A stretch of DNA of 64,000 bases from JANQOH01 sp965214495 (lineage in GTDB: Bacteria; Pseudomonadota; Alphaproteobacteria; UBA7887): NCBI GenBank assembly GCA_965214495.1, contig OZ243958.1:806001-870000 (forward strand), given 5' to 3'. Positions 54,833 through 63,950 of the stretch are shown piece after piece (the stretch's first letter is position 1; each line of letters begins with the position of its first letter). The translations under genes and the position numbers were made by a program. Below the pieces are notes generated by a model that worked only from the letters and a program-made list of their open reading frames with translations, did not search any database and was not told the origin of the DNA.

Positions 54833-56052
54833 GTGGCGGGACGCCCCCCGAAAGCCGTCGATATCGATCGACTCGCATTTGCATCGGGGACACGAACGTT
54901 TGTGAGTATTGCGAAGCGGATGGAAGTCCGGCGCCGGAGGAACTCTTCGTCTCGGTATATCCCTTGGCCGAGGGATTGGGGATGGACTGGTGGCGCCTGT
55001 TCGGCGGCCGCGATCTCTGGCGCCGCTTGATCGGGCATCGTGGCGGCTACGCCGTTCCCGATGTGCGAATGCGGTTCGACGGCGATGATTTCGAGGTCCG
55101 GTGCCTGCCTCGTCGTTACCGGAACCCCGCGCTCTCCTTTCCGAACGACGCGACGGAACGCCTGAAGCGAAGCGACGCCGAGCGTGTGCTGGGCACGTTC
55201 ATTACCGCGGTGCTGGAGCGCCTCGACGCAACGGGAGTGCGGGACTCCGGTCTGCACATCCGTTGGGGTCGTATCCAGGCGTCTCTCGAAGACGACGAAG
55301 AGGCTGCGTTCTGCGAAGCCGCAGGCGCTCTCGGGCTGGACCCATACGATATCCCGGACGACGCCGCAGCGTTGATCGAAGAAAGCGGGGCGTTGTTCCA
55401 GGGTGAAACGTTGTTTGAATTTCTCGCCGGCTTGCGGACACCCTCCACGGGCGAAGCCGTTCTGAACTGGATTCGGCGCTCGGAGAAACGGCCGCCTTAC
55501 AAATCGCGTCTTCCCGCATTGAGCGACATTCGCAACGTCGCGCCGGGCAGCGCCGGGGCGGACGGAGACCGACCTTGGGCGCGCGGCTATCGCCGCGCGC
55601 GCGCCGTTCGACGCAGGCTGGGCGCATCCCAGGCTGAGCGGTTCACCACGGTTTCCGCCTTGGCGAAACGGTTGGACGCGCCATATTTCGGCTCCGCCGG
55701 CCCTGTTTCCGGAATTGGCGCCCTTGTGCAATCCGACGGCCGCGACGTGCGTGTCCATCTGCGGCGAACCCTCAGCAGGACGCACAATCTGTTCGCGTTC
55801 GGACGCGCGGTAGGGGATGCGGTCGCCAATCCGCCCGTCGAGCGCTCTGCGGTGAACGATCTTCACGAGGCGTCGCGCCAGGCATGCGGCCGTGCTTTCG
55901 CGGCGGAGTTTCTTGCGCCGGTGGATGAGATCCTGTCCATGCGCAGCGACGGGCTGGATACCGATTCCATAGCCGACGATTTCGGCGTCTCGACCGCAGT
56001 GGTGGAACGTCAGATCGAAAATGCCGATCGCATACGGCAGGCTTGCGCATGA
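54816..56052 (+). pseudogene. ImmA/IrrE-like protein, start separated from body by one base in a C6 run
   Basis: ATG 54816 has a strong site (GAGGAGGAGCGCC) and reads MKFLVEWRDAP, the kind of N-terminus expected, but that frame stops after 29 codons. The body is in the next frame from the C6 run at 54844-54849; with five C the protein is 411 residues. A TTG at 54829 could start the body directly (407 residues). Blocks are SVYPLAEGLGMDWWRL near residue 45 and, at the C-terminus, HEASRQACGRAFAAEFLAPVDEI followed by DSIADDFGVSTAVVERQIEN, the layout of ImmA/IrrE metallopeptidases. The second zinc His of HExxH is missing, so peptidase activity is doubtful. Confidence 0.6.
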
Positions 56053-56162
56053 CCGCCCCGGCGCGCAGCGACGATGTGGAGTTCAGCCTGCTCCGGGTCG
56101 ATATCGACTTGAGGGAAGTCGCGAGAGACGTCGGACAACACTCCCTGGGCGCTGGATTGTAG
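56049..56162 (+). CDS. truncated small ORF coupled to the ImmA-like gene
   Basis: ATG 56049 overlaps the previous stop (ATGA), the usual sign of a co-translated next gene. It reads MTAPARSDDVEFSLLRVDID and stops after 37 codons, just where IS66-like sequence begins. It is probably the 5' stump of a third operon gene cut by transposon insertion. Product unknown. Confidence 0.35.
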   Translation: MTAPARSDDVEFSLLRVDIDLREVARDVGQHSLGAGL

Positions 56163-57010
56163 CGCAGAGCTACGCGCTTGGTGTCTCGGTGTCGGTGGTG
56201 GCGCGGCGCTACGACGTCAACGCCAAGCTGATCTTCACCTGACGCCGCGACCCCCGCTACAAGCCGGCGGTGGATGGCGAAGACGCGCCGCCCTTCCTGG
56301 TCTGGACCTATGTCCGGGATGAGCGGCCCTGGAACGGCGAAGCTCCGCCGGCGGCCTGGTAGCACTTCTCGGCCGACCGCAAGGCGGCGCATCCGAAGGC
56401 CCATCTTGAAGGCTTTGCCGGCTGGATGCACTCGGACGGCTATGCCGGGTTCGGCGCGCTGGCCGGCGCCGGTCCGGTTCGCGAGGTCGCCTGTCTGGCG
56501 CCTGTGCGCCGCAAGTTCTTCGACGTTCACGCCGCCCAGGGTTCGGTGATCGCCGCCGAGGCGCTGGAACGCATCGCCGCGCTCTACGCGATCGAGAAGG
56601 AGGCCCGCAGGCAGCCGCCCGAGCGCCGCGTCGCGCTCCGCCGCGCCGCACCTCGACGAGTTCGAACGCTGGCTGCAATCGCAGTTGCCCGGGCTCTCCG
56701 CCAAGACTCCGCTGGCGGCGGCGATCCGCCATGCCCTGACCCGGATGAAGCGCCTGCGGCCCTGTATCGAGCACGGCTTCCTGGAGATCGACAAACAACC
56801 CGGCCGAACGCGTAATGAGGCCGGTCGCCCTGGGCAGGAAAAACGATCTCTTCATGGGATCGGCCAGCGGCGGCAAGGCCGCCGCCATCGCCGACACACT
56901 GATCGAGACCGCCAGGCTCAACGACGTCGATCCGCAAGCCTGGCTCGCCCAGGTCCTCGAACGCATCCCCGACTACAAGATCAACCGCATCGACGAACTG
57001 CTGCCGTGGA
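56144..57010 (+). mobile_element. IS66-family remnant (OrfA and TnpC fragments, decayed)
   Basis: Protein fragments in three frames match IS66 parts in the right order. WIVAQSYALGVSVSVVARRYDV is the OrfA helix-turn-helix region. VWTYVRDERPWNGEAPPAAW is followed by an in-frame TAG (56360), then HSDGYAGFGALAG and VRRKFFDVHAAQGS. Further on are LEIDKQP and MRPVALGRKNDLFMGSASGG, and finally INRIDELLPW, the C-terminal end of TnpC. OrfB and most of the DDE domain are missing or shifted. No intact terminal repeats were identified. It is a pseudogene. Confidence 0.8.
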
Positions 57011-57483
57011 ACACCGCGACGGCAGAAGATCGAAAGGCCGACGACCGATCACGCAAGCCCGGTCAGGCCGGACGCTTACATCTGTTCGGGGCTGCGTGCG
57101 CGGCGCGGGGCGTTGGCGTCGCGCATGTGGCGAACAGGGCGGACACGGCGTCGATGAACGCGCATCTGGCGGCCATCGGAGCGGCGGTGACGCCGGGCGC
57201 GCATGGGGTGATCGTCCTCGACGGCGCGGGCTGGCATCGCTCGAACGATCTGGTCGTTCCTCGCAACCTGACGCTCGTGCATCTGCCGCCATACAGCCCG
57301 GAACTCAACCCGATGGAGCAGATCGTTCTGTTTCTGAAATCGAACCGCTTCGCCAACCGCGTATTCAAGGATGCCGCCGCCTTGAAGGAGGCGTGTCGGA
57401 CAGCATGGCGATGGCTGGCCGACCAGCCCGGCGTCATCACGACCATGACACATCGCAACTGGGCCACCGCTCCATCCCGCTAA
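57011..57483 (+). mobile_element. IS630-family transposase C-terminal fragment, fused in frame to the IS66 tail
   Basis: Residues after the IS66 TnpC end belong to an IS630-type DDE transposase: HLFGAACAARGVGVAHVANR, then GVIVLDGAGWHRSNDL with the second catalytic Asp, then LPPYSPELNPMEQIVLFLKS, where the third acidic residue would be the Glu of NPMEQ. The N-terminal helix-turn-helix and first Asp are absent. The open frame 56815-57483 (222 aa) is therefore a chimera of two transposase tails and is not functional. Confidence 0.8.
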
Positions 57484-57501
57484 TCCCAAACCCTAACCGC
57501 A

Positions 57502-57825
57502 TCAGTTCGTTTGAATTACGGTTGGTATTACAGGCCTCCCGACCGCAGCCGCGGCGGGAACGGGAACGCCGCGGCGCGAACATGCGCGGACAGGGGCCCG
57601 CGGGGGCGATGGGAGAACGACCTGGGGATAGTCCGCGAGCTGGCAAAGGTCGCTCGCTTCCGCGTCGAAATGTCCGCTGTCGTCGCGGTCGTCATGTGCG
57701 GCGTCGTGCTGCCAGACATGCAACCGTCCGGCGACGAGACACAACATCGCAAACCACGAAACGAGTGTGCGCGATGCGCCGCTGCGGCGGAGACTGGTGG
57801 AGAATGCGACGGGAGAGAGCGACAT
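57502..57825 (-). CDS. hypothetical small protein with N-terminal hydrophobic segment
   Basis: A 107-residue frame with SWFAMLCLVAGRLHVWQHDA, a probable signal or membrane segment, followed by a His/Asp-rich stretch (HDAAHDDRDDSGHFDAEASDLCQL). The layout recalls DUF2946-like metal-related proteins, but the match is by eye only. The ribosome site is weak. It lies between transposase debris and glnS. The rest of the gap to 58003 shows only a GC palindrome-like sequence (GCCGGCGGGACGCCGGCGCA near 57965). Confidence 0.35.
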   Translation of the reverse strand: MSLSPVAFSTSLRRSGASRTLVSWFAMLCLVAGRLHVWQHDAAHDDRDDSGHFDAEASDLCQLADYPQVVLPSPPRAPVRACSRRGVPVPAAAAVGRPVIPTVIQTN

Positions 57826-58003
57826 CGAGCGGAAACCGCAACATCTCCGGCGATCGTCCGCAAATCCGCCATCCCCGCCTCGGGTATGCCGGCCTCCCGC
57901 CCGCGTGCCGAGGTCGCAAGCCCATCGCCCTTGCCGGGAAAGAGCACGGCGCCGGAAACAATGCCGGCGGGACGCCGGCGCACCCGGGGGGTGACCGCGC
58001 GGG

Positions 58004-59686
58004 TCAGCCTGCGATCGCGCCCTCCCGGGCCCGCGCTCTCGCCCACGAATCGCGGAGGCTCACGGTGCGGTTGAACACGAGCGATCCGGCGGTCGAATGC
58101 AGGTCCATGACGAAATAGCCGAGACGTTCGAACTGCAACACCGCGCCTGGCGTGGCGGCGGCGACGGCGGGTTCCGCCTTTCCATGCGTGACCTCCAGCG
58201 CGCGCGGATCGGGAGTCGAATCGGGACCGGGCGCGTCCTCCGCGAACAGGGGGCCGATCAGGCGCGCCTCCATGTCACATGCGTGGGCCGCTGACACCCA
58301 ATGCAACGTTCCCCTGACCTTGCGTCCGTCGGGAGCGGCGCCGCCGCGGCTCGCGGGGTCGAGAACGCACCGCAATTCGACCACCTCGCCGCCGGAGTTC
58401 CTCACCGCTTCGCGGCAGGTGACGAGCCAGGCGTAGCGGAGCCGGACCTCGCGCCCCGGCGCGAGGCGGAAGAACTTGCGCGGCGGGTCGAGCATGAAAT
58501 CGTCGCGCTCGATCCAGAGTTCGCGCGCGAACGGGATTCTCCGCGCGCCGGCGGCTGGATCCTGCGGATTGTTGGCGGCGTCGAGCCACTCGGTTTTGCC
58601 CGCGGGATAGTTCTCGATCGTGACCTTGAGCGGCCGCAGCACCGCCATACGCCGCGGCGCGCTCCGGTTCAGCACCTCGCGGACGCAATGTTCGAGGGCT
58701 TCGAACGCCACCACGCTGTCACGCTTGTTCACACCGATCCGGGCGCAAAAATCGCGAATAGCCTCCGGTGGGAAACCACGCCGTCTCAAACCCGCCAGAG
58801 TCGGCAGGCGCGGGTCGTCCCACCCTGACACGTGGCCGCCTTCGACCAGTGCGGTCAGCCGCCGTTTCGAAAGCGCGGTCCGGGTCAGGTTGAGGCGGGC
58901 GAACTCATACTGGCGCGGTCGGTGCGATACCGGCAGATGGTCGATCAACCAATCGTAGAGCGGTCGATGATCCTCGAACTCCAGCGTGCAGATCGAATGG
59001 GTCACACCTTCGACCGCATCCGACTGGCCGTGTGCGAAATCGTAGGTCGGATAGATGCACCACTCGCCGCCGGTGCGCGGATGCCGCCGGTGGAGAATGC
59101 GATAGAGCACCGGGTCGCGCAGATTCAGATTCCCTGCGGCCATGTCGATCCGGGCTCGCAACACGCGGCTGCCTTCGGCGAACTCGCCCGCGCGCATGCG
59201 TTCGAAAAGCGCGCGGTTCTCCGAAGAACTGCGGTCGCGCCAGGGGCTGTCGACCCCAGGTTCGGTCAGGGTGCCGCGGTTGACCCTGATCTCTTCCGGC
59301 GACTGGTCATCCACATAGGCGAGGCCGCAATCGATGAGGTGCAGGGCATAGCCATACAAGGTCCCGAAATGGTCCGAGGCGAAAGTGCGGTGCGCGCCCC
59401 AGTCGAAGCCGAGCCAGCGCACGTCGCGTTCGATCGCGTCCACGTAGGCCGGTTCCTCCCGCGCCGGATTGGTGTCATCGAGACGCAGATGGCAGCGCCC
59501 GGCGAAGGCCGCCGCAATGCCGAAATTAAGACAAATCGACTTGGCGTGGCCGATATGCAGATAGCCGTTCGGCTCCGGCGGGAAGCGGGTGACCACGCGA
59601 TCGATCCTGCCGGCGGCGATATCGCCGGCAACGATGTCGCGGATGAAGTTACCCGTCGCAGATACCGAAACGGCGGCCTCGCTCAC
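58004..59686 (-). CDS. glnS: glutaminyl-tRNA synthetase
   Basis: A 560-residue class I synthetase. The HIGH motif is in PEPNGYLHIGHAKSI, the KMSKS-type motif in TRTALSKRRL, and the Glu/Gln-specific LRLDDTNPAREE and GVTHSICTLEFEDHRPLYDW are present. The C-terminal anticodon-binding beta-barrels end at about residue 550. It charges tRNA-Gln directly. Most alphaproteobacteria lack this enzyme and use GatCAB, so its presence is notable. GTG 59686 overlaps the stop of the upstream gene (GTGA). Confidence 0.95.
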   Translation of the reverse strand: MSEAAVSVSATGNFIRDIVAGDIAAGRIDRVVTRFPPEPNGYLHIGHAKSICLNFGIAAAFAGRCHLRLDDTNPAREEPAYVDAIERDVRWLGFDWGAHRTFASDHFGTLYGYALHLIDCGLAYVDDQSPEEIRVNRGTLTEPGVDSPWRDRSSSENRALFERMRAGEFAEGSRVLRARIDMAAGNLNLRDPVLYRILHRRHPRTGGEWCIYPTYDFAHGQSDAVEGVTHSICTLEFEDHRPLYDWLIDHLPVSHRPRQYEFARLNLTRTALSKRRLTALVEGGHVSGWDDPRLPTLAGLRRRGFPPEAIRDFCARIGVNKRDSVVAFEALEHCVREVLNRSAPRRMAVLRPLKVTIENYPAGKTEWLDAANNPQDPAAGARRIPFARELWIERDDFMLDPPRKFFRLAPGREVRLRYAWLVTCREAVRNSGGEVVELRCVLDPASRGGAAPDGRKVRGTLHWVSAAHACDMEARLIGPLFAEDAPGPDSTPDPRALEVTHGKAEPAVAAATPGAVLQFERLGYFVMDLHSTAGSLVFNRTVSLRDSWARARAREGAIAG

Positions 59687-60066
59687 TCTTTCGCGTCCAC
59701 CGCGTCGAAGACTTCGCGGGCCTGCCGGAACCCGCTGATCGCCGCCGGGACGCCGCAATAGATCGCGGCCTGGAGCAGCACTTCGCCGATCTCCTGACGG
59801 CTGACGCCGTTGCGCAGCGCGCCGCGCACGTGCAGCTTGAACTCATGCTCGCGGTTGAGCGCGGTCAGCATCGCGAGGTTGAGCAGACTCCGCGTTTTGC
59901 GCGGCAGGCCCTCGCGCCCCCACACCGCGCCCCAGCAATACTCGGTGACCAGGTCCTGCATCGGCCCGTTAAACGAATCGGCCGCAGCTATCGCCCGGTC
60001 CACATGTTCGGCGCCAAGCACCTCGCGGCGCACCGCCATACCCTTGTCGTAGGTTTCCCGACTCAT
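59683..60066 (-). CDS. carboxymuconolactone decarboxylase family protein
   Basis: A 127-residue CMD/AhpD-superfamily protein. EYCWGAVWGREGLPRKTRSLLNLAMLTALNREHEFKLHVRGALRNGV is the family core with the catalytic-region Glu and His; a Cys is present at EYCWG but no CxxC, favouring the decarboxylase rather than AhpD branch. It may act on 4-carboxymuconolactone or a related compound. It is coupled to glnS by overlap and follows the cupin gene by 22 bp. Confidence 0.85.
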   Translation of the reverse strand: MSRETYDKGMAVRREVLGAEHVDRAIAAADSFNGPMQDLVTEYCWGAVWGREGLPRKTRSLLNLAMLTALNREHEFKLHVRGALRNGVSRQEIGEVLLQAAIYCGVPAAISGFRQAREVFDAVDAKE

Positions 60067-60088
60067 GGTCTCCTCGTTCGTATCGGTG

Positions 60089-60613
60089 TCAGGATGCGGC
60101 GTCGATGAGGACCGCGGCGAGCAGCGCGGGTTCGGCGCCGCGATTGACCCACGCATGGTTGGTACCGCGCTGGACGACGACATCGAAAGGTTCCAGGTCC
60201 ACATCGGCCTCGTCGAGCAGCAGCGTCACCCGGCCCGACAGCAAGATGATGTAATCCACGGTCCGGGTCCTGTGCATTGCCGGGTGGCGCGTCGTATCGA
60301 CCAGCGCGTCTTCGGCTTGCATTGCCGCGAAGCGCGCGCGGGTCGCCGCGGCCCGGGCGGACGGGTCCATGCCGGCCGCATTCGATTCCGGGTGCACCGT
60401 GAAAAAGCGAAAGCGCGAGCCGCCATCGGGAGGCGCCAACGTGCTTGCGACCGCCGCCGCATCTGCCGGGTCGGCGTTGTCGGCCGGGGTCCGGGCAGTT
60501 GTCCACAATTCGGTGAGCACGCCGTTGCGATTTGGCGCATGGTCCTCGATGGCGACGATCGAACGCCCGGCCACGTCGTGACCGGTGACGATGCGGCGCG
60601 GCTCCCTCGCCAT
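60089..60613 (-). CDS. cupin-domain protein
   Basis: A 174-residue single-cupin protein. The fold is visible from HRTRTVDYIILLSGRVTLLLDEADVDLEPFDVVVQRGTNHAWVNRG, with His and Glu-like metal positions in motif 1 partly changed (YIILLSG) and NHAW in motif 2. The N-terminal half is not typed. It may bind a small carbonyl compound or metal; gentisate-type dioxygenase activity is unlikely from the weak motif 1. It lies in the catabolic-looking minus-strand cluster. Confidence 0.75.
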   Translation of the reverse strand: MAREPRRIVTGHDVAGRSIVAIEDHAPNRNGVLTELWTTARTPADNADPADAAAVASTLAPPDGGSRFRFFTVHPESNAAGMDPSARAAATRARFAAMQAEDALVDTTRHPAMHRTRTVDYIILLSGRVTLLLDEADVDLEPFDVVVQRGTNHAWVNRGAEPALLAAVLIDAAS

Positions 60614-60657
60614 GACGCGGCTCCGTCGCGCGCCTCGATTCCGTCCGGCGGCGCGAG

Positions 60658-61443
60658 TCAGCCTTCGCGCCCGGCGATCGTCGAGCCGCCGTCGATGACG
60701 ATGGTCTGGCCGGTCACGAAGCTCGCCGCCTGCGAGGCGAGGAACACCGCTGCACCCGCGACTTCCACCGGTTCGCCGATACGCTTGAGCGGATACTGCT
60801 TGATGGCGTTGTCGTGGATCTTCGGGTTCTCCCACAGGGCGCGGGCGAAATTGGTGCGGATGATCGCCGGATTGATGCAATTCGCGCGCACATTGCTGGC
60901 CCCCCATTCGACCGCCAGGTCTCGCGCCAGAGCGATATCCGCTGCTTTGGAGATGCAATAGGCGCCGAGCGTGTCGGAGCCGATAAAAGCGCCGACAGAG
61001 GAAATGATGATCACGCTGCCGTTGCGGCGTTCCGCCATCTGCGGAATCACCATGTTGCACAGCCACACATTGCTGCGCACGTTGCAGTTCATGATCTTGT
61101 CGTAGGCTTCGTCGGGGATCTTGCTGAGTGGGCCGTAATAGGGATTGACGGCCGCATTGCATACCAGGGTATCGATCCGGCCATATGTCTTGAGCGATTC
61201 ATCTACGAGATGCTTGAGCTGCTCCTTGTAGGTGATGTTGCACTGGACCGCGGTCGCTTCTCCACCGGCTTCCCCGATGCCGTCCACGACCTCCTGACAT
61301 TTGTCGAGCTTGCGGCTCGACACCACGACCTTCGCGCCGGCACTCGCCATGCTCTCGGCGATCGCCCGGCCGATGCCGCGCGAGGCGCCGGTCACGACCG
61401 CGACCGTGTCGCTCAGGTCGAAGAGGGGTTTGATGTCGATCAT
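60658..61443 (-). CDS. short-chain dehydrogenase/reductase
   Basis: A 261-residue classical SDR. Coenzyme motif VVTGASRGIGRA at the N-terminus, NAA motif in VCNAAVNPYYGP, catalytic Ser in IISSVGAF and YxxxK in GAYCISKAAD, with RANCINPAIIRTNF and VTGQTIVIDGG near the end. It oxidises or reduces a secondary alcohol or 3-hydroxyacyl compound with NAD(P). Next to two acyl-CoA dehydrogenases it probably serves a beta-oxidation-like pathway. Confidence 0.9.
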   Translation of the reverse strand: MIDIKPLFDLSDTVAVVTGASRGIGRAIAESMASAGAKVVVSSRKLDKCQEVVDGIGEAGGEATAVQCNITYKEQLKHLVDESLKTYGRIDTLVCNAAVNPYYGPLSKIPDEAYDKIMNCNVRSNVWLCNMVIPQMAERRNGSVIIISSVGAFIGSDTLGAYCISKAADIALARDLAVEWGASNVRANCINPAIIRTNFARALWENPKIHDNAIKQYPLKRIGEPVEVAGAAVFLASQAASFVTGQTIVIDGGSTIAGREG

Positions 61444-61468
61444 GGGGTCGTTCCTCCGGTTCGGGCTC

Positions 61469-62605
61469 TCACGGCGCCGGGTTGTCGGCGAAGCGGTCGA
61501 GATGGTGTGCGGCGTCGCCGAAGAACGTATCGATCATCGTCAGCCGCTTGAAATAGTGGCCGACCTTGAGTTCGTCGGTCACGCCCATGCCGCCGTGCAT
61601 TTGCACGGCTTCCTGGCCGACCTTGCGCCCGGCGCGGCCGATATGCGCCTTCGCAGCGGAGACGGCGCGGCGGCGCCCGGCCGCCGGCCCGTCGAGGCTC
61701 AAAGTGGCCATCAGCACCAGCGAGCGCGCTTCCTCGCAGGCGATCAGCATATCGACCGCACGGTGCTGGAGCGCCTGGAACGACCCCAGGGGCCGGCCGA
61801 ATTGGTGTCGGGTCTTGAGGTATTCCAGCGTCGTCTCGCGCAGCAGGTCCATGATTCCGAGCGCTTCGGCGCACACGGCGGCGACCGCGCGGTCCGTCAC
61901 CGCTTCGATGACGCCCCAGGCGCCGCCCGCCTCGCCGAGCAATGCGTCGGCGCCGACCGCGACCCCTTCCAGCGCCACTTCCGCAGCGCGCAGGCCGTCG
62001 ATGGTGCGGTAGGCGCGCAGGCTCAGTCCGTCCGTGCCGCGCGGCACCAGGAACAGTGAAATACCGCCCTTGCCGGTGGTCTCGCCGGCAGTGCGCGCCG
62101 AGACCACCAGATGATCGGCAGCCTCGGCATTGTGCACCACCGCCTTGCGGCCCGAAAGCACGAAGCCGCCATTCGCCGTCTCGGCGCGCGCTGCGACGTG
62201 GCTCAGCGTATAGCGTCCGCCCGGCTCGCCATGTGCGAACGCCAGCTGCGTCTTGCCGGCGATCAGGCCGTCGAGATGACGCGCCCGCTGCGCCGCGCTG
62301 CCGGCAGCCGCGATCAGTCCGCCGCCGAGCAGAATGCTCGGCACATAGGGTTCCACGACAAGACCGCGGCCGAACTGCTCCATCAGCAGCGACACCGCCA
62401 CGGAGTCGCCGCCGAGCCCGCCGTCTGCCTCGGCGAACGGGATACCGAGCCAGCCGAGTTCCGCGAACCTCGCCCAATTGGCGGGATCGAAACCGATCTC
62501 GCTGTCGGCCAGGCGGCGGCGGGTCTCGAAGTCGTAATCGTTGCGGACGAACCGGGCGATGCTGTCGGCGAGCAGCGTCTGCTCCTCGTTATAGGACAGG
62601 TCCAC
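61469..62605 (-). CDS. acyl-CoA dehydrogenase
   Basis: A 378-residue flavoprotein. N-terminal domain with FAELGWLGIPFAEADGGLGGDSVAVSLLMEQFGRGL, middle beta-domain with GRKAVVHNAEAADHLVV and ISLFLVPRGTDGL, C-terminal helical domain with RHQFGRPLGSFQALQHRAVDM and VQMHGGMGVTDEL. It resembles the FadE-type paired enzymes. The following gene (upstream on this strand) encodes a second, distinct dehydrogenase; such pairs often form heteromers acting on steroid or branched side chains. Confidence 0.92.
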   Translation of the reverse strand: MDLSYNEEQTLLADSIARFVRNDYDFETRRRLADSEIGFDPANWARFAELGWLGIPFAEADGGLGGDSVAVSLLMEQFGRGLVVEPYVPSILLGGGLIAAAGSAAQRARHLDGLIAGKTQLAFAHGEPGGRYTLSHVAARAETANGGFVLSGRKAVVHNAEAADHLVVSARTAGETTGKGGISLFLVPRGTDGLSLRAYRTIDGLRAAEVALEGVAVGADALLGEAGGAWGVIEAVTDRAVAAVCAEALGIMDLLRETTLEYLKTRHQFGRPLGSFQALQHRAVDMLIACEEARSLVLMATLSLDGPAAGRRRAVSAAKAHIGRAGRKVGQEAVQMHGGMGVTDELKVGHYFKRLTMIDTFFGDAAHHLDRFADNPAP

Positions 62606-62614
62606 GCGCGCCCC

Positions 62615-63814
62615 CTAAAGTCCGAGCACGAATTTGGAAACGATGCCTTTCTGGATCTCGTTCGAGCCGCCATAGATCGACGCCTTGCGCCAGTTGAAAT
62701 AGCGAGGCGCGACCGCAGCGGCGTAGTCCGGCCCGATCGGCTCTTCGTTCCAGCCATCCTTCAGCGCTTCGGGCACATACGGGTTGGCGTAGGGGCCTGT
62801 GGCTTCGAGAACCAGTTCGGTGATGCGCTGCTGGATTTCCGTGCCGCGGAGCTTGAGGATGTTCGCCTCGGTGCCCGGCTCCTTGCCGGCGGTCTCGCGG
62901 CCGAGCGCCCGCAACTCGGTATACTCGACCGCCAGCAGATCGATCTCGACCCGGGCGATCTTCTCACGAAAACGGTGATCCTCGCTCAACGGCCGCCCGT
63001 CGTTGCGTTCGGCGGCCGCGATCTGCTTGAGCCTCGCGAGCTGCGCTTTCGAGCGCCCGACATCGGCGATCCCCGCACGTTCGAAGCTGAGCAGGAACTT
63101 GGCGTAAGTCCAGCCTTCGTTCTCCTTGCCGACGAGGTTCCTGGCCGGCACCTGGACATCGTTGAAGAACACGTCGTTGACTTCCCGACCGCCGTCGATG
63201 GTGGCGATCGGCCGCACGTCGATGCCGGGTGAGCGCATGTCGATGAGCAGGAACGAAATTCCCTGCTGCGGCTTCGGCGCATCCGGGTCGGTGCGCACCA
63301 GACAGAAGATCCGGTTCGCCCACTGTGCCGAGGTCGTCCAGGTTTTCTGGCCGTTCACCACATAGTGGTCGCCGTGGCGCTCCGCGCGGGTGCGCAGGTT
63401 GGCGAGGTCGGAACCCGCGCCAGGTTCGGAATAACCCTGGCACCACCAGTCTTCCGCTGCGAGGATGCGCGGCAGATAGTGCGTCTTTTGCGCTTCGTCG
63501 CCGAAGGTGAAGATCACCGGCCCCACCATCGAAACGCCGAACGGCATGACCCGCGGCGCGTGTCCGGCGGCGATCTCATGGTCGAACAGGTAGCGCTGCA
63601 CGGGGGTCCATCCCGTTCCGCCATAGGCGACGGGCCACGACGGTGCGACCCACCCTTTCTCATAGAGGATCCTGTGCCACGCGACGTAGTCGTCGCGGCC
63701 CAGCGACAGATTGCCTTCCACTTGTCGCTTGATCTCAGGCGGCAGGTTGGCAGCCACGAAGTCGCGCACTTCATCGCGAAATGCCTTCTCGGCGCCGCTC
63801 AGCTCAATATCCAT
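62615..63814 (-). CDS. acyl-CoA dehydrogenase
   Basis: A 399-residue flavoprotein starting at ATG 63814 (MDIELSGAEKAFRDEV); the frame is open further upstream but those residues are not family-like. Blocks are GWVAPSWPVAYGGTGWTP, the FAD-contact QGYSEPGAGSDLANLRTRAER and QKTWTTSAQWANRIFCLVRT, and the C-terminal YGGSNEIQKGIVSKFVLGL. It is separated from the next dehydrogenase by nine bases, so the two are co-transcribed and probably work together. Confidence 0.92.
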   Translation of the reverse strand: MDIELSGAEKAFRDEVRDFVAANLPPEIKRQVEGNLSLGRDDYVAWHRILYEKGWVAPSWPVAYGGTGWTPVQRYLFDHEIAAGHAPRVMPFGVSMVGPVIFTFGDEAQKTHYLPRILAAEDWWCQGYSEPGAGSDLANLRTRAERHGDHYVVNGQKTWTTSAQWANRIFCLVRTDPDAPKPQQGISFLLIDMRSPGIDVRPIATIDGGREVNDVFFNDVQVPARNLVGKENEGWTYAKFLLSFERAGIADVGRSKAQLARLKQIAAAERNDGRPLSEDHRFREKIARVEIDLLAVEYTELRALGRETAGKEPGTEANILKLRGTEIQQRITELVLEATGPYANPYVPEALKDGWNEEPIGPDYAAAVAPRYFNWRKASIYGGSNEIQKGIVSKFVLGL

Positions 63815-63950
63815 ACGATGCGATCTCCGCTCCGTGCCGGCCTGCCACGATGGCATTATAGAAACAAATCCGCGGTGCGAAAGACGACGGCCGCGCACCC
63901 GGATGATCGCGTATTCAGGAACTTGCGGCGAAAATTGTTGGTTCTTCCGC

